Source: an uncultured Chloroflexota bacterium (lineage in GTDB: Bacteria > Chloroflexota > Anaerolineae > Promineifilales > Promineifilaceae). Taken from it: a DNA stretch of 36,791 bases. The notes below the pieces were generated by a model that did no database searches, had not been told where the DNA came from, and saw only the letters and a program-made list of their open reading frames with translations. Location of the stretch: positions 1 through 36,791 of the forward strand of contig CAADGU010000472.1 in NCBI GenBank assembly GCA_900696625.1, given 5' to 3'. Shown here one piece after another: positions 21,443 through 28,685 of this stretch (the first letter of the stretch is position 1; each line of letters begins with the position of its first letter). Position numbers and translations under genes: made by a program.

Positions 21443-23461
21443 AAATTGTCCCATCGGCGTTACGTCGTATCCGGGCATGGCGGCTACGGCCGTCCTGAAA
21501 TCCTCGTCGTACAGCAAATCCAGTAACGGCCGTAACAGGTCACTCTCAAAATAAAGTTGCGGGATTACCAGATCGTACTGCTCGTGCGCCAGGGGCACGA
21601 AGTCCAACTCCAGGGCACGAGCGGCGGCGCGAATGCCCAGCCCGGTGTCGGCCGTACCGGAAGCGACAGCCGCAGCGACGGCCAGATGGGTGTACTCTTC
21701 ACGGCCGTACCCGTTTACCTGCTCCGGCGCAATCCCCAGTCTGCTCAATTCATAATCAAACAGCACCCGCGTGCCCGCGCCCCGCTGCCGGTTTACCATT
21801 TGCACGTCGGGGCGGGCAGCGTCGGCCCAACCGCTCAAACCTTTGGGATTGCCTTTGGGCACGATCCACCCCTGTTCACGGCCTACCAGCGTTACCAGGA
21901 CGATGGCCTGGCCGGGCAGATATTGGCGAATGCTGCTGACGTTGTATTCCCCCGTCTCTGGATCAAGCAGATGGGAACCGGCCAGGTGGGCTTCACCGCG
22001 CCGCAGCGCCACCAACCCTCCCAGGCTGCCCACGTTGGCAGAGACCAACCAGCGCTGGCTGCGTTCGGCCAGAAATTGGGCCAGCAAATCAAGCGTCAGG
22101 TCGTGGCTGCCAATGACCAGGATGCTGTTTTCAATCTCGTGAGTGGGACGGTAGAGGTGGACGGTGACGGCCGTGCCCACATCCGCCCCTTCGCTGAACC
22201 GGGGAATACGCACAATGCCATCCGCCCGCACCAGCGAGGAGATGACACCCGCGCCGCGGCTGATGGGCGTCGCCAGCGTCCGTTCGCCCACTTTGCCCAC
22301 CGCCACGCGCACAAAATCATCATCACCGGTATGGGAGACCACTTTGCGGGTGAGCACGGCCGTGAGCGTTTGTGGCTGGTAGGGCGGCTGCCCGCGCCAC
22401 CGCGCCAGCAGCGGCTCTACAAAAATCTCACCGGTGAGGGCGGCGCTAACCGGGTAGCCGGGTACGCCGAGGATGGGAATTGTAGATTGAAGACTGGAGA
22501 TTGGAGATTGTGTATTAATCTCCAATCTCCGATCTCTGATCTCTATCATACCCAAAATAACCGGATGCCCAGGCCGAACGGCGACGCCGTGGACGAGCAG
22601 GGTGCCCAAAGATTGCACCACGTGGGCAGTGTAATCTTCGGAACCGGCGGAGGAGCCAGCGTTGAGCAGGATGAGGTCGTGGGTGAGCGCGGCGGCGCGC
22701 ACGGCCGTTTGGATGGCCTCAAATTCGTCGGGCACTATGGGACAGCGGACGGGGTCGCCGCCCCAATTTTCCACCTGCGCGGCCAGCACCAGGCTGTTGT
22801 ATTCGATGATCTGGCCGGGGCGAATGCCGTCGCGGGCGGCGTCTTCGGGGGAGATGAGTTCGGAGCCGGTGGGGATGATGGCCACACGGGGGCGGCGGTA
22901 AACGGGTACGGCCGTGTGCCCCGACCCGGCCAGCGCCCCCAAATCTACCGGGCGCAAGGTGTGGTTGGCGGGCAGCACCAGTTCGGTAGCTACCATGTCT
23001 TCGCCCATCGCCCGCACATGCTGCCAGGGCGGTAGGGAAGCGCGAATTTCGATGGCGGCACGGCCGTCCTCATCGGCAGCGGGCTGTGTGTGTTCGATCA
23101 TAATCACGGCGTTGGCCCAGGCGGGTAGGGGATGGCCGGTATTCACGGCTTTGGCGGGATGCAGTCCAACCTGGGTTTCGGGGTCGAAATCCTCCACCAG
23201 TGTCAAGCGAATGGGATTGGTTTCGGTGGCGGCGTGGCTGTCCTGGGCGCGCACGGCGAACCCATCCATGGCGCTGGCGTGGTAGTGGGGGGAGGAGAGT
23301 CTGGCCCAGATGGCGGTGGCGGTGGTACGGCCGTTGGCTTCCGCCAGCGGTACTTTTTCCATGCCCAATGGCTGCCACAACCCGGCAGCCACCAACGCGC
23401 CACACCAGGCCGCCCACGCCTCATCTAACGGTATGTCTTCCAGATAAATGTGTCGTTCCAT
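21431..23461 (-). CDS. moeA: MoeA fused to a periplasmic-binding-like domain
   Basis: 676-aa fusion. Residues about 1-410 are molybdopterin molybdenumtransferase MoeA, which inserts molybdate into adenylylated molybdopterin. Landmarks are PHYHASAMDGFAVRA, PTGSELISPEDAARDG, LILLNAGSSAGSEDYT and LGVPGYPVSAALTGEIFV. Residues about 430-676 form a PBP type-2-like substrate-binding domain: SLGGLVALRRGEAHLAGSHL, MVNRQRGAGTRVLFDYEL and ADTGLGIRAAARALEL, as in known MoeA-PBP fusions of archaea and clostridia. A roughly 20-residue insertion (about 305-327) just before ILGVPGYPVS is encoded by a palindromic repeat. The ATG at 23461 has TACAAT seven bases upstream and no SD. No other molybdenum-cofactor gene is in the window. 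Confidence 0.92.
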   Translation of the reverse strand: MERHIYLEDIPLDEAWAAWCGALVAAGLWQPLGMEKVPLAEANGRTTATAIWARLSSPHYHASAMDGFAVRAQDSHAATETNPIRLTLVEDFDPETQVGLHPAKAVNTGHPLPAWANAVIMIEHTQPAADEDGRAAIEIRASLPPWQHVRAMGEDMVATELVLPANHTLRPVDLGALAGSGHTAVPVYRRPRVAIIPTGSELISPEDAARDGIRPGQIIEYNSLVLAAQVENWGGDPVRCPIVPDEFEAIQTAVRAAALTHDLILLNAGSSAGSEDYTAHVVQSLGTLLVHGVAVRPGHPVILGMIEIRDRRLEINTQSPISSLQSTIPILGVPGYPVSAALTGEIFVEPLLARWRGQPPYQPQTLTAVLTRKVVSHTGDDDFVRVAVGKVGERTLATPISRGAGVISSLVRADGIVRIPRFSEGADVGTAVTVHLYRPTHEIENSILVIGSHDLTLDLLAQFLAERSQRWLVSANVGSLGGLVALRRGEAHLAGSHLLDPETGEYNVSSIRQYLPGQAIVLVTLVGREQGWIVPKGNPKGLSGWADAARPDVQMVNRQRGAGTRVLFDYELSRLGIAPEQVNGYGREEYTHLAVAAAVASGTADTGLGIRAAARALELDFVPLAHEQYDLVIPQLYFESDLLRPLLDLLYDEDFRTAVAAMPGYDVTPMGQFRNP
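22480..22546. repeat. self-complementary GATTGGAGA/AATCTCC element inside moeA
   Basis: Left units AGATTGAAGACTGGAGATTGG and right units AATCTCCAATCTCC then GATCTCTGATCTC form a long imperfect hairpin. The element lies wholly within the moeA frame and keeps it open, adding about 20 residues. The same unit forms the intergenic element at 32941-33028. Confidence 0.8.
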
Positions 23462-23468
23462 ACGCCTG

Positions 23469-23474
23469 ATTGTA
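23469..23474 (-). promoter_or_regulatory. -10-like box of moeA, leaderless layout
   Basis: On the minus strand TACAAT ends seven bases before the ATG of moeA. A TTGCCG at a 16-base spacing upstream (opposite 23491-23496) is a possible -35. Confidence 0.45.
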
Positions 23475-23629
23475 TACCCCTATGGGAGGGCGGCAAAGGG
23501 TGTTGCGGACACGGCCGTGCTGGATGATCTGAGTGAGCCGGTGCTCACGGCCGTGACCCTGGACGACATCACCTTGCCAGAATAAACGCATCCTTGCTGT
23601 TTATAGTTTTCTTTTGTGGTTGCCAGAGG

Positions 23630-23672
23630 TATACTTTTTTCGATGTGTAAACAATGGAATACTGTTTACACA
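23630..23672 (+). promoter_or_regulatory. -10 box and perfect operator-like palindrome
   Basis: TATACT at 23630-23635 is a likely -10 box. The predicted start of transcription falls at the edge of TGTGTAAACA (23644-23653) and TGTTTACACA (23663-23672), a perfect 10-bp inverted repeat with a 9-base spacer. The geometry (half-site centres 19 bases apart) suits a dimeric repressor. The GAAGGA ribosome site follows directly. Confidence 0.6.
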
Positions 23673-23684
23673 GAAGGAAAATGT

Positions 23685-24110
23685 ATGGCCATTACATTTG
23701 ATCCATTTGTCCTCCCGGAAAGAGGGCAGGTAAACGTTCAACTATACCGGCAGTTTGAAATCAGGGTTACGGCCGAAGAAGCCCAACGTCAAGTGCATCG
23801 CTGGCTTTTGCATGAAGTCAGCTATATGTTGCGGGCGCAGCCGCCCACGCTGGTGATTGGGGCGCAGGTGGTTTGGCGCGTGCCGGTGTCGTTGGGTTCG
23901 CCAGACTTTGGGCAAGTGGCAGTTGTAGGCGTGGTAGATGTAGAAGTGGAAACGGGGGAAATAGATGATTCTGACGGCCGTCGCGCTGCAATTTTGCGTC
24001 AAGCTGAAGAATTAACATCTCGCCTCCCCCCTTATCAACCAAAGCCAGTTACGCCCACAGAATTCCTGGCTAAAGATGTTCCGTTAGCGCCCCGGCTAAC
24101 CATCCAGTAG
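23685..24110 (+). CDS. 141-aa protein, unknown, paired with C39-like gene
   Basis: Family not recognised. The 141-aa product looks soluble and alpha/beta: YRQFEIRVTAEEAQRQVHRW (helix), a beta-rich middle with VIGAQVVWRVPVSL and GVVDVEVETGEI, and a Pro-rich C-terminus ending LAKDVPLAPRL. AAGGAAAATGT ahead of the ATG at 23685 decides the start; a longer frame to 23616 would cover the promoter and operator. It is followed after 21 bases by the C39-like gene, and both lie downstream of a perfect palindrome. A regulator/partner role for the papain-fold protein is possible but unproven. Confidence 0.68.
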   Translation: MAITFDPFVLPERGQVNVQLYRQFEIRVTAEEAQRQVHRWLLHEVSYMLRAQPPTLVIGAQVVWRVPVSLGSPDFGQVAVVGVVDVEVETGEIDDSDGRRAAILRQAEELTSRLPPYQPKPVTPTEFLAKDVPLAPRLTIQ

Positions 24111-24131
24111 TTTCTCTCGATCAGCCATAAT

Positions 24132-24590
24132 ATGAATCGTATCCTTCTGCCTGTCCCGCATCTTCAACAGCAAGAACGCGGTGAATGTCTGGCTGCTTGC
24201 GCGGCAATGCTTCTTGCTTATTTGGGACGTCCCGTGCGTTATAAACATCTGCTAAAGGTACTCCAGGTTAGCAGTCAAATTGGTGCGCCAGCTTCCCGTA
24301 TCCGTAGATTGGAACAACCCGGATTGAAGGTGGTATATCAACACGGGACATTACCGGATTTGCAGGAGCAATTGACCAATAATCGGCCGTGCATTGCGTT
24401 TGTGAAAACTGGCGAATTGCCATACTGGGATGAGGATTGTGATCATGCTGTCGTGGTTGCCGGACTGGATGATGAGTTTGTTTATCTCAATGATCCGGCG
24501 TTTCCTGATGCACCGGTGCAAGTTCCTCGTGGTGATTTTGATCTGGCCTGGCTGGGTAGAGATGAGTTTTTTGCAGCTTTAGTGGTTTAG
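24132..24590 (+). CDS. C39-like papain-fold protein
   Basis: 152-aa stand-alone domain of the peptidase C39/papain-like fold. The nucleophile Cys is in QQQERGECLAACAAML (C19). His105 in DCDHAVVVAG and Asn120/Asp121 in VYLNDPAF complete a plausible triad. C39 domains normally cut Gly-Gly leader peptides from bacteriocins as part of an ABC exporter. Here there is no transporter domain, no signal peptide and no visible leader peptide, so the substrate is open. It has no SD; it is probably translated after the 141-aa gene. The potassium channel gene starts six bases after its stop. Confidence 0.8.
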   Translation: MNRILLPVPHLQQQERGECLAACAAMLLAYLGRPVRYKHLLKVLQVSSQIGAPASRIRRLEQPGLKVVYQHGTLPDLQEQLTNNRPCIAFVKTGELPYWDEDCDHAVVVAGLDDEFVYLNDPAFPDAPVQVPRGDFDLAWLGRDEFFAALVV

Positions 24591-24596
24591 ACTCAT

Positions 24597-26297
24597 ATGA
24601 AATTCTTGCCCTCCCAACTGTATTATTTCCTGCGCCACCGGCCCAGCCGGGTGCAGTTGTTGAGCCTGTTTCGTTTTCTGCTTATCCTGACCGGGGTGAT
24701 TGCTCTTTACAGCATTTTGTTCCACTACATCATGGCCTGGGAGGGGCGCAGTTTTAGCTGGGTCACCGGTTTTTACTGGACGCTGACCGTCATGTCTACC
24801 CTGGGTTTTGGTGACATCACCTTTCATTCAGACCTGGGGCGGCTGTTTTCCATTATTGTGCTGCTGACGGGCATCGTCCTGCTGCTGGTGCTGCTGCCGT
24901 TCACCTTCATTGAGTTTTTCTACGCCCCCTGGGTCAAAGCCCAATCGGAAGCCCGCGCCCCGACGCGATTGCCGGAAAAAAGCCATGATCACGTCATCAT
25001 TACCGCGCTTGATGTGGTCACGATGGCGCTGATTAAAAAGTTGCAGCTTTTCCAATACCCCTATGTGCTACTGGTGCCAGATTTGAATGAGGCGCTGCAG
25101 CTGCACGATCTGGGGTACACGGTGGTGCGGGGAGATTTGGATAACCCGGAGACGTATCGCCGCATCCAGGCGGAACATGCGGCCCTGGTAGCCACCAGCA
25201 ACAACGATATGATGAATACCAACGTCGCCTTTACCGTGCGGGAAGTGTCGGAGCGTGTGCCCATTGTGGCGACGGCGAGTGCTTCCGCCTCGATAGACAT
25301 TTTGTATCTGGCTGGCTGTAACTACGTGTTTCGTTTGGGGGAAATGATGGGCCAGGCATTGTCGCGCCGGGTTTCAGGTGGGGATACGCTGGCGCATGTG
25401 ATTGGTGAGTTTGAAAATTTGGTGATTGCGGAAGCGGCCGTGCGTGATACGCCGCTGGTGGGCAAGCAGTTGCGCCATAGCCGCCTGCGGGAGGATGTGG
25501 GTATTGTGGTTTTGGGGGTTTGGGTGCGGGGCAAATATGAAAATGCCGGCGCGGATACGGTGATTGCGGCCGATACTATCCTGGTGTTGGCCGGTTCGGC
25601 CGAACAGATCAACCGGTATAACGAACTTTATTACCATGACCGCATCAATGAGGATCCGGTTATTATTTTGGGGGGTGGCCGGGTGGGGCGGGCGACGGCG
25701 CGGGCTTTGCAGGAACGGGGGTTGGATTATCGGATTGTAGAGAAGCTGCCGGAGCGTATACGTGACCCTGAGAAGTATGTGTTGGGGGATGCGGCGGAGC
25801 TGGCTGTGTTGGAAAAGGCAGGCATTAAACAGGCAGATACGCTGGTGGTGACGACGAATGATGATAATACCAATATTTACCTGACCATTTATTGCCGCCG
25901 CCTGCGCCCGGATATGCAGATTATTAGCCGGGCGACGTTAGAGCGGAATGTGGAAACGCTGCATCGCGCGGGGGCAGATTTTGTGATGTCTTATGCTTCG
26001 ATGGGGGCAAACGCGATTATGGGTTTCCTGGATCGGGGCGACATTTTGATGGTTGCGGAGGGGTTGAGCCTTTTCAAGGTCAAGACGCCGAAGGCGTTGC
26101 ATGGCAAGAGTATTGCGGAAGCGGAGATACGCCAGGAGACGGGCTGCACGGTGGTGGCAGTGACGTTGAATGGGACGACGCTCATTAACCCGGACCCGCA
26201 CACACAGTTAGGTGCACAGATGGAACTGGTGCTGATTGGCACGACAAAAGCGGAGGATGCTTTCCTGCGGCAGTATCAGCCTCTGGAAGATGATTGA
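24597..26297 (+). CDS. potassium channel with two RCK (TrkA-N/TrkA-C) units
   Basis: 566-aa ion channel. Two membrane helices (about 22-44 and 83-105) flank the pore loop with selectivity filter TLGFGD (68-73). It continues into RCK unit 1 (about 133-345, beginning HDHVIITALD; its nucleotide site lacks the usual GxGxxG) and RCK unit 2 (about 352-560, beginning VIILGGGRVGRA with an intact GxGxxG). Each ends in a TrkA-C-like domain (DTPLVGKQLRHSRLRED; LHGKSIAEAEIRQETG). It should pass K+ under nucleotide or ion control. The loss of the glycine motif in unit 1 suggests only unit 2 binds nucleotide. Read from the same strand as the C39-like gene, possibly co-transcribed. Confidence 0.92.
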   Translation: MKFLPSQLYYFLRHRPSRVQLLSLFRFLLILTGVIALYSILFHYIMAWEGRSFSWVTGFYWTLTVMSTLGFGDITFHSDLGRLFSIIVLLTGIVLLLVLLPFTFIEFFYAPWVKAQSEARAPTRLPEKSHDHVIITALDVVTMALIKKLQLFQYPYVLLVPDLNEALQLHDLGYTVVRGDLDNPETYRRIQAEHAALVATSNNDMMNTNVAFTVREVSERVPIVATASASASIDILYLAGCNYVFRLGEMMGQALSRRVSGGDTLAHVIGEFENLVIAEAAVRDTPLVGKQLRHSRLREDVGIVVLGVWVRGKYENAGADTVIAADTILVLAGSAEQINRYNELYYHDRINEDPVIILGGGRVGRATARALQERGLDYRIVEKLPERIRDPEKYVLGDAAELAVLEKAGIKQADTLVVTTNDDNTNIYLTIYCRRLRPDMQIISRATLERNVETLHRAGADFVMSYASMGANAIMGFLDRGDILMVAEGLSLFKVKTPKALHGKSIAEAEIRQETGCTVVAVTLNGTTLINPDPHTQLGAQMELVLIGTTKAEDAFLRQYQPLEDD

Positions 26298-26387
26298 TGG
26301 GGTGAGTAGGTGAGGGGCATCCCCATTCGCCCATTCCCCCATTCGCTATCCAAATCATGTGTTATACTCCTGGCTAGAGGTAAAGAT

Positions 26388-26714
26388 ATGACGCTAATTT
26401 TTGAAGTTCCTGTCATTCCTTTGCATACCGATCAGGACGGCGTAATCCGTGTCGGTAAAACACGGGTCAGGCTGGATACGGTTGTCTATGCTTTCAACCA
26501 GGGCTACACGGCCGAAGACATTATCAACCAATACCCTTCATTACCACTGGCTGAGGTGTATGCTGTCATCACCTATTACTTAAATAATCGCCCAGAGGTT
26601 GATGCGTATATTCGCCAACGGGAAGCGCACGCCGCCCAAATTCGCCAGGAAATTGAGTCCCGACCGGATTACCGAGAATTTAGAGAGAGATTGTTAGCCC
26701 GCCGCCCACAATGA
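26388..26714 (+). CDS. DUF433 antitoxin
   Basis: 108-aa protein. Text such as RVGKTRVRLDTVVYAFNQG, then YTAEDIINQYPSLPLAEVY and AVITYYLNNRPEVDAYI is the DUF433 winged-helix domain, which usually forms the antitoxin of a pair with a DUF5615 (PIN-like) nuclease. The C-terminal QREAHAAQIRQEIESRPDY helix would bind toxin. The ATG at 26388 is chosen because AGGTAAAG lies ahead of it and -10-like TATACT (26363-26368) is upstream. It overlaps the toxin start by ATGA, the normal arrangement, but the toxin is broken. Confidence 0.85.
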   Translation: MTLIFEVPVIPLHTDQDGVIRVGKTRVRLDTVVYAFNQGYTAEDIINQYPSLPLAEVYAVITYYLNNRPEVDAYIRQREAHAAQIRQEIESRPDYREFRERLLARRPQ

Positions 26715-26750
26715 TTCGCTTTTTAGCCGACGAAGATTTTAACGGCCGTA
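26711..26750 (+). pseudogene. truncated DUF5615 toxin
   Basis: The first 13 codons (MIRFLADEDFNGR) are the characteristic start of DUF5615 PIN-like toxins, including the first acidic residues of the active site. Similarity then stops exactly at an ACGGCCGT palindrome (26742-26749). The remaining frame to 27145 (AAPPNSFYSHRADSMP and onward) is not protein-like and runs antisense into the TolB-like gene. The toxin is therefore non-functional and the antitoxin orphaned. The replacing 200 bases (26750-26950) are of unknown origin; a small hairpin CCTCCC/GGGAGG lies near 26927-26944. Confidence 0.75.
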
Positions 26751-26951
26751 ACCTGGCTGCACCACCCAACTCTTTCTATTCACACAGGGCAGATAGTATG
26801 CCGGGGAACGAGGCCGGACGAAAAACCTTGCCGCGACTGATGAAGACCGGACTGGTGACAGGAAACCACATGTGGCGCGGTGGGGACACTGGCCACAGTG
26901 ACCGAGGAAGACCATGCCGCAGTAAGACCTCCCTTTATCAGGGAGGAGACA

Positions 26952-28489
26952 TCAACGCATTGGTGCCCATATTAACGGGTCTTCTGAAATTGCCATATGC
27001 GCTGAAATCCTCAAATCAGTACCATCTGGATGAATGGCTGATACAAACTCCCCGTATTGATCTGGGTGCGGCAAGAAAAAGGCAATCCATCGCCCATCGG
27101 GGCTCCAGTTTGGTGAATTTGTTCCACCATAACCAGCGTCAGTGATAGCTAGATACAAATCCTCCAGGCAGTCTTCCTCCTGAGACAAAATATCCAGAAA
27201 ACAAAGTTGCCTATTTGATGTATAGGTTAGTGTGTCACCATCGGGTGACCAAGGCATACTACCAAGACGGTATCCCTGCCTAACCGATACACATTTTTTA
27301 TCATCAGGCATCTCTTGCAAACGAGTTGTTTCCCCTGTATCCAGATCAATTAAGTCCATGCTTTCAATGATTATTGGGAATTGACTTTGATAGGGAATGT
27401 CAGGCCCACACGCAGCGTTCGCTCCTGAGAGTAAAATCTGATTGCGCGTTGGTGACCAATAACCATCTAGCCAGATATTGCCCGACGGATTTTCATAGAT
27501 TATTTGCTCGCCCGTTGTGACGTTTATAATCTCAAGTAGAATTTGTTCGGCATATGACCGTTCTCCATCCCATTTTAGGAACGCTACCCTTTTAGAATCA
27601 GCAGACCATCCTAACACCCTCCAGGAAACAACTGGCTCAAGCTGCAAAAGCACCTCTCTTGAATGTAAATTGTATATAACACCAGACAAAGAATCAGAGT
27701 CATCGCTATGCTCGAACCCGCGATAAAAAGGTATTGCCCATCTGGTGACCAATACGGCCTTCCTCCTTTGGGCGCATTTTCCAAAGCAACTAACTCGTTA
27801 CTTTCTAGGGAAAACAGGTTTATTTGTCCCTGTAAATCATTAACAGCCAGATGCATACCATCCGGTGACCAACTTCCCCCTTGAAAAGAAATGTTATCTA
27901 AAATTTCTAAATCACCTGTTGCTAAAGAGAAAATGCCAATGGATCCACCCCATTCATACATGAGTAAGTGTTTTCCATTGGGCGACCAAGAATGAATATG
28001 CCAGCCCGCTGGAACCGGTAGGGACATGGCTAATTTGCTATCAGGGTGCCATAAAGCGTCATTGCTTGAAATTAGTATATGATGATCAGCATTTTCTATG
28101 GGGATAAATGGAGTGAGTGAATCAGTAACCCATTCAGTAGATAAAGTAGGAATTGGTGTCAGTATAGGTTGAGTCAAGCTCATGTCACCTGTGGGCATGG
28201 GTGTAGATCGCGGTGCAGGAGTTCCACTTATCGTTGTCGCAGATACGGAAGAAGCAGGGTCAGTAGCTATATGAGTCAACTCTGATTTGTCATTCAAATG
28301 TGTGTATGAAGTAGCAACAGGCTCAGAAAGAGGTTGTGACAACGAGGTTGCACTGGTTGAAACAGGCGAAAGCATGTTCTCTGATTCAGGGAGTGCATTT
28401 TCTATGCAACCAGTAACAACGCACAAAATTATCAAGTTCCCTATCAAAATTCTTCTGGGAGTAAACTGGTGTATGAAATTAATCATCAT
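26952..28489 (-). pseudogene. WD40/TolB-like lipoprotein, frameshifted
   Basis: One gene of about 512 codons split into two overlapping frames (27611-28489 and 26952-27752). The N-terminus is a lipoprotein signal with VVTGC, followed by a Ser/Thr/Pro linker. Then come repeated beta-propeller motifs of the PD40 type: HSWSPNGKHLL, GSWSPDGMHLA, PYWSPDGQYLF in the first frame and GWSADSKRVAF, YWSPTRNQILL, PWSPDGDTLTY, NWSPDGRWIAFF in the second. Adding one T near 27714-27716 joins them smoothly (IAG-FEHSDD). The shift is either a real mutation or a sequencing error. The region is AT-rich and free of ACGGCCGT from 26750 to 28588, which suggests transfer. GAAGAAAG precedes the ATG. Confidence 0.82.
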
Positions 28490-28685
28490 CTTTCTTCACC
28501 CTTGTTCCGGCGAGGTCTTCCGCTGGTAGCGGTGGCCTGTGTCACCACCGTGTCACACCTGTTTGTCTAACGTGAATGGTGGAATTATACGGCCGTACCC
28601 CTCCCCCAGCTAATCCCCTCACGGCCGTACACCCCCTGCCCCCCGCCCCTTACCTGCCCTATTCCTTTCGTGTATACTACGCCCC
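28490..28685. other. intergenic with promoter-like box before npt
   Basis: Contains ACGGCCGT at 28589 and 28621, and a short hairpin GGTGGCCTGTGTCACC at about 28531-28546. The box TATACT (28673-28678) ends seven bases before the ATG at 28686, the same layout as moxR. A TTACCT 17 bases further up is a weak -35. There is no SD. Confidence 0.45.

Larger units (their letters stand above)
23462..23684. other. intergenic between moeA and the 141-aa gene
   Basis: Divergent region with two ACGGCCGT copies (23511 and 23547). The plus-strand frame ending in TAA at 23585 encodes a protein-like tail, DDLSEPVLTAVTLDDITLPE, with no convincing start. It may be the remnant of a lost gene. The right half carries the promoter/operator of the next gene. 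Confidence 0.4.

Noticed and set aside
23462-23587. Protein-like frame ending DDLSEPVLTAVTLDDITLPE before moeA
   Set aside because: No plausible start with ribosome site, only about 40 codons and overlapped by the moeA promoter. May be a remnant but cannot be supported.
26927-26944. CCTCCC/GGGAGG hairpin as an intrinsic terminator
   Set aside because: Only six base pairs and no T-run on either side.
26750-27145. Continuation of the DUF5615 frame as a functional protein
   Set aside because: No family resemblance after codon 13 and it overlaps the TolB-like gene antisense.
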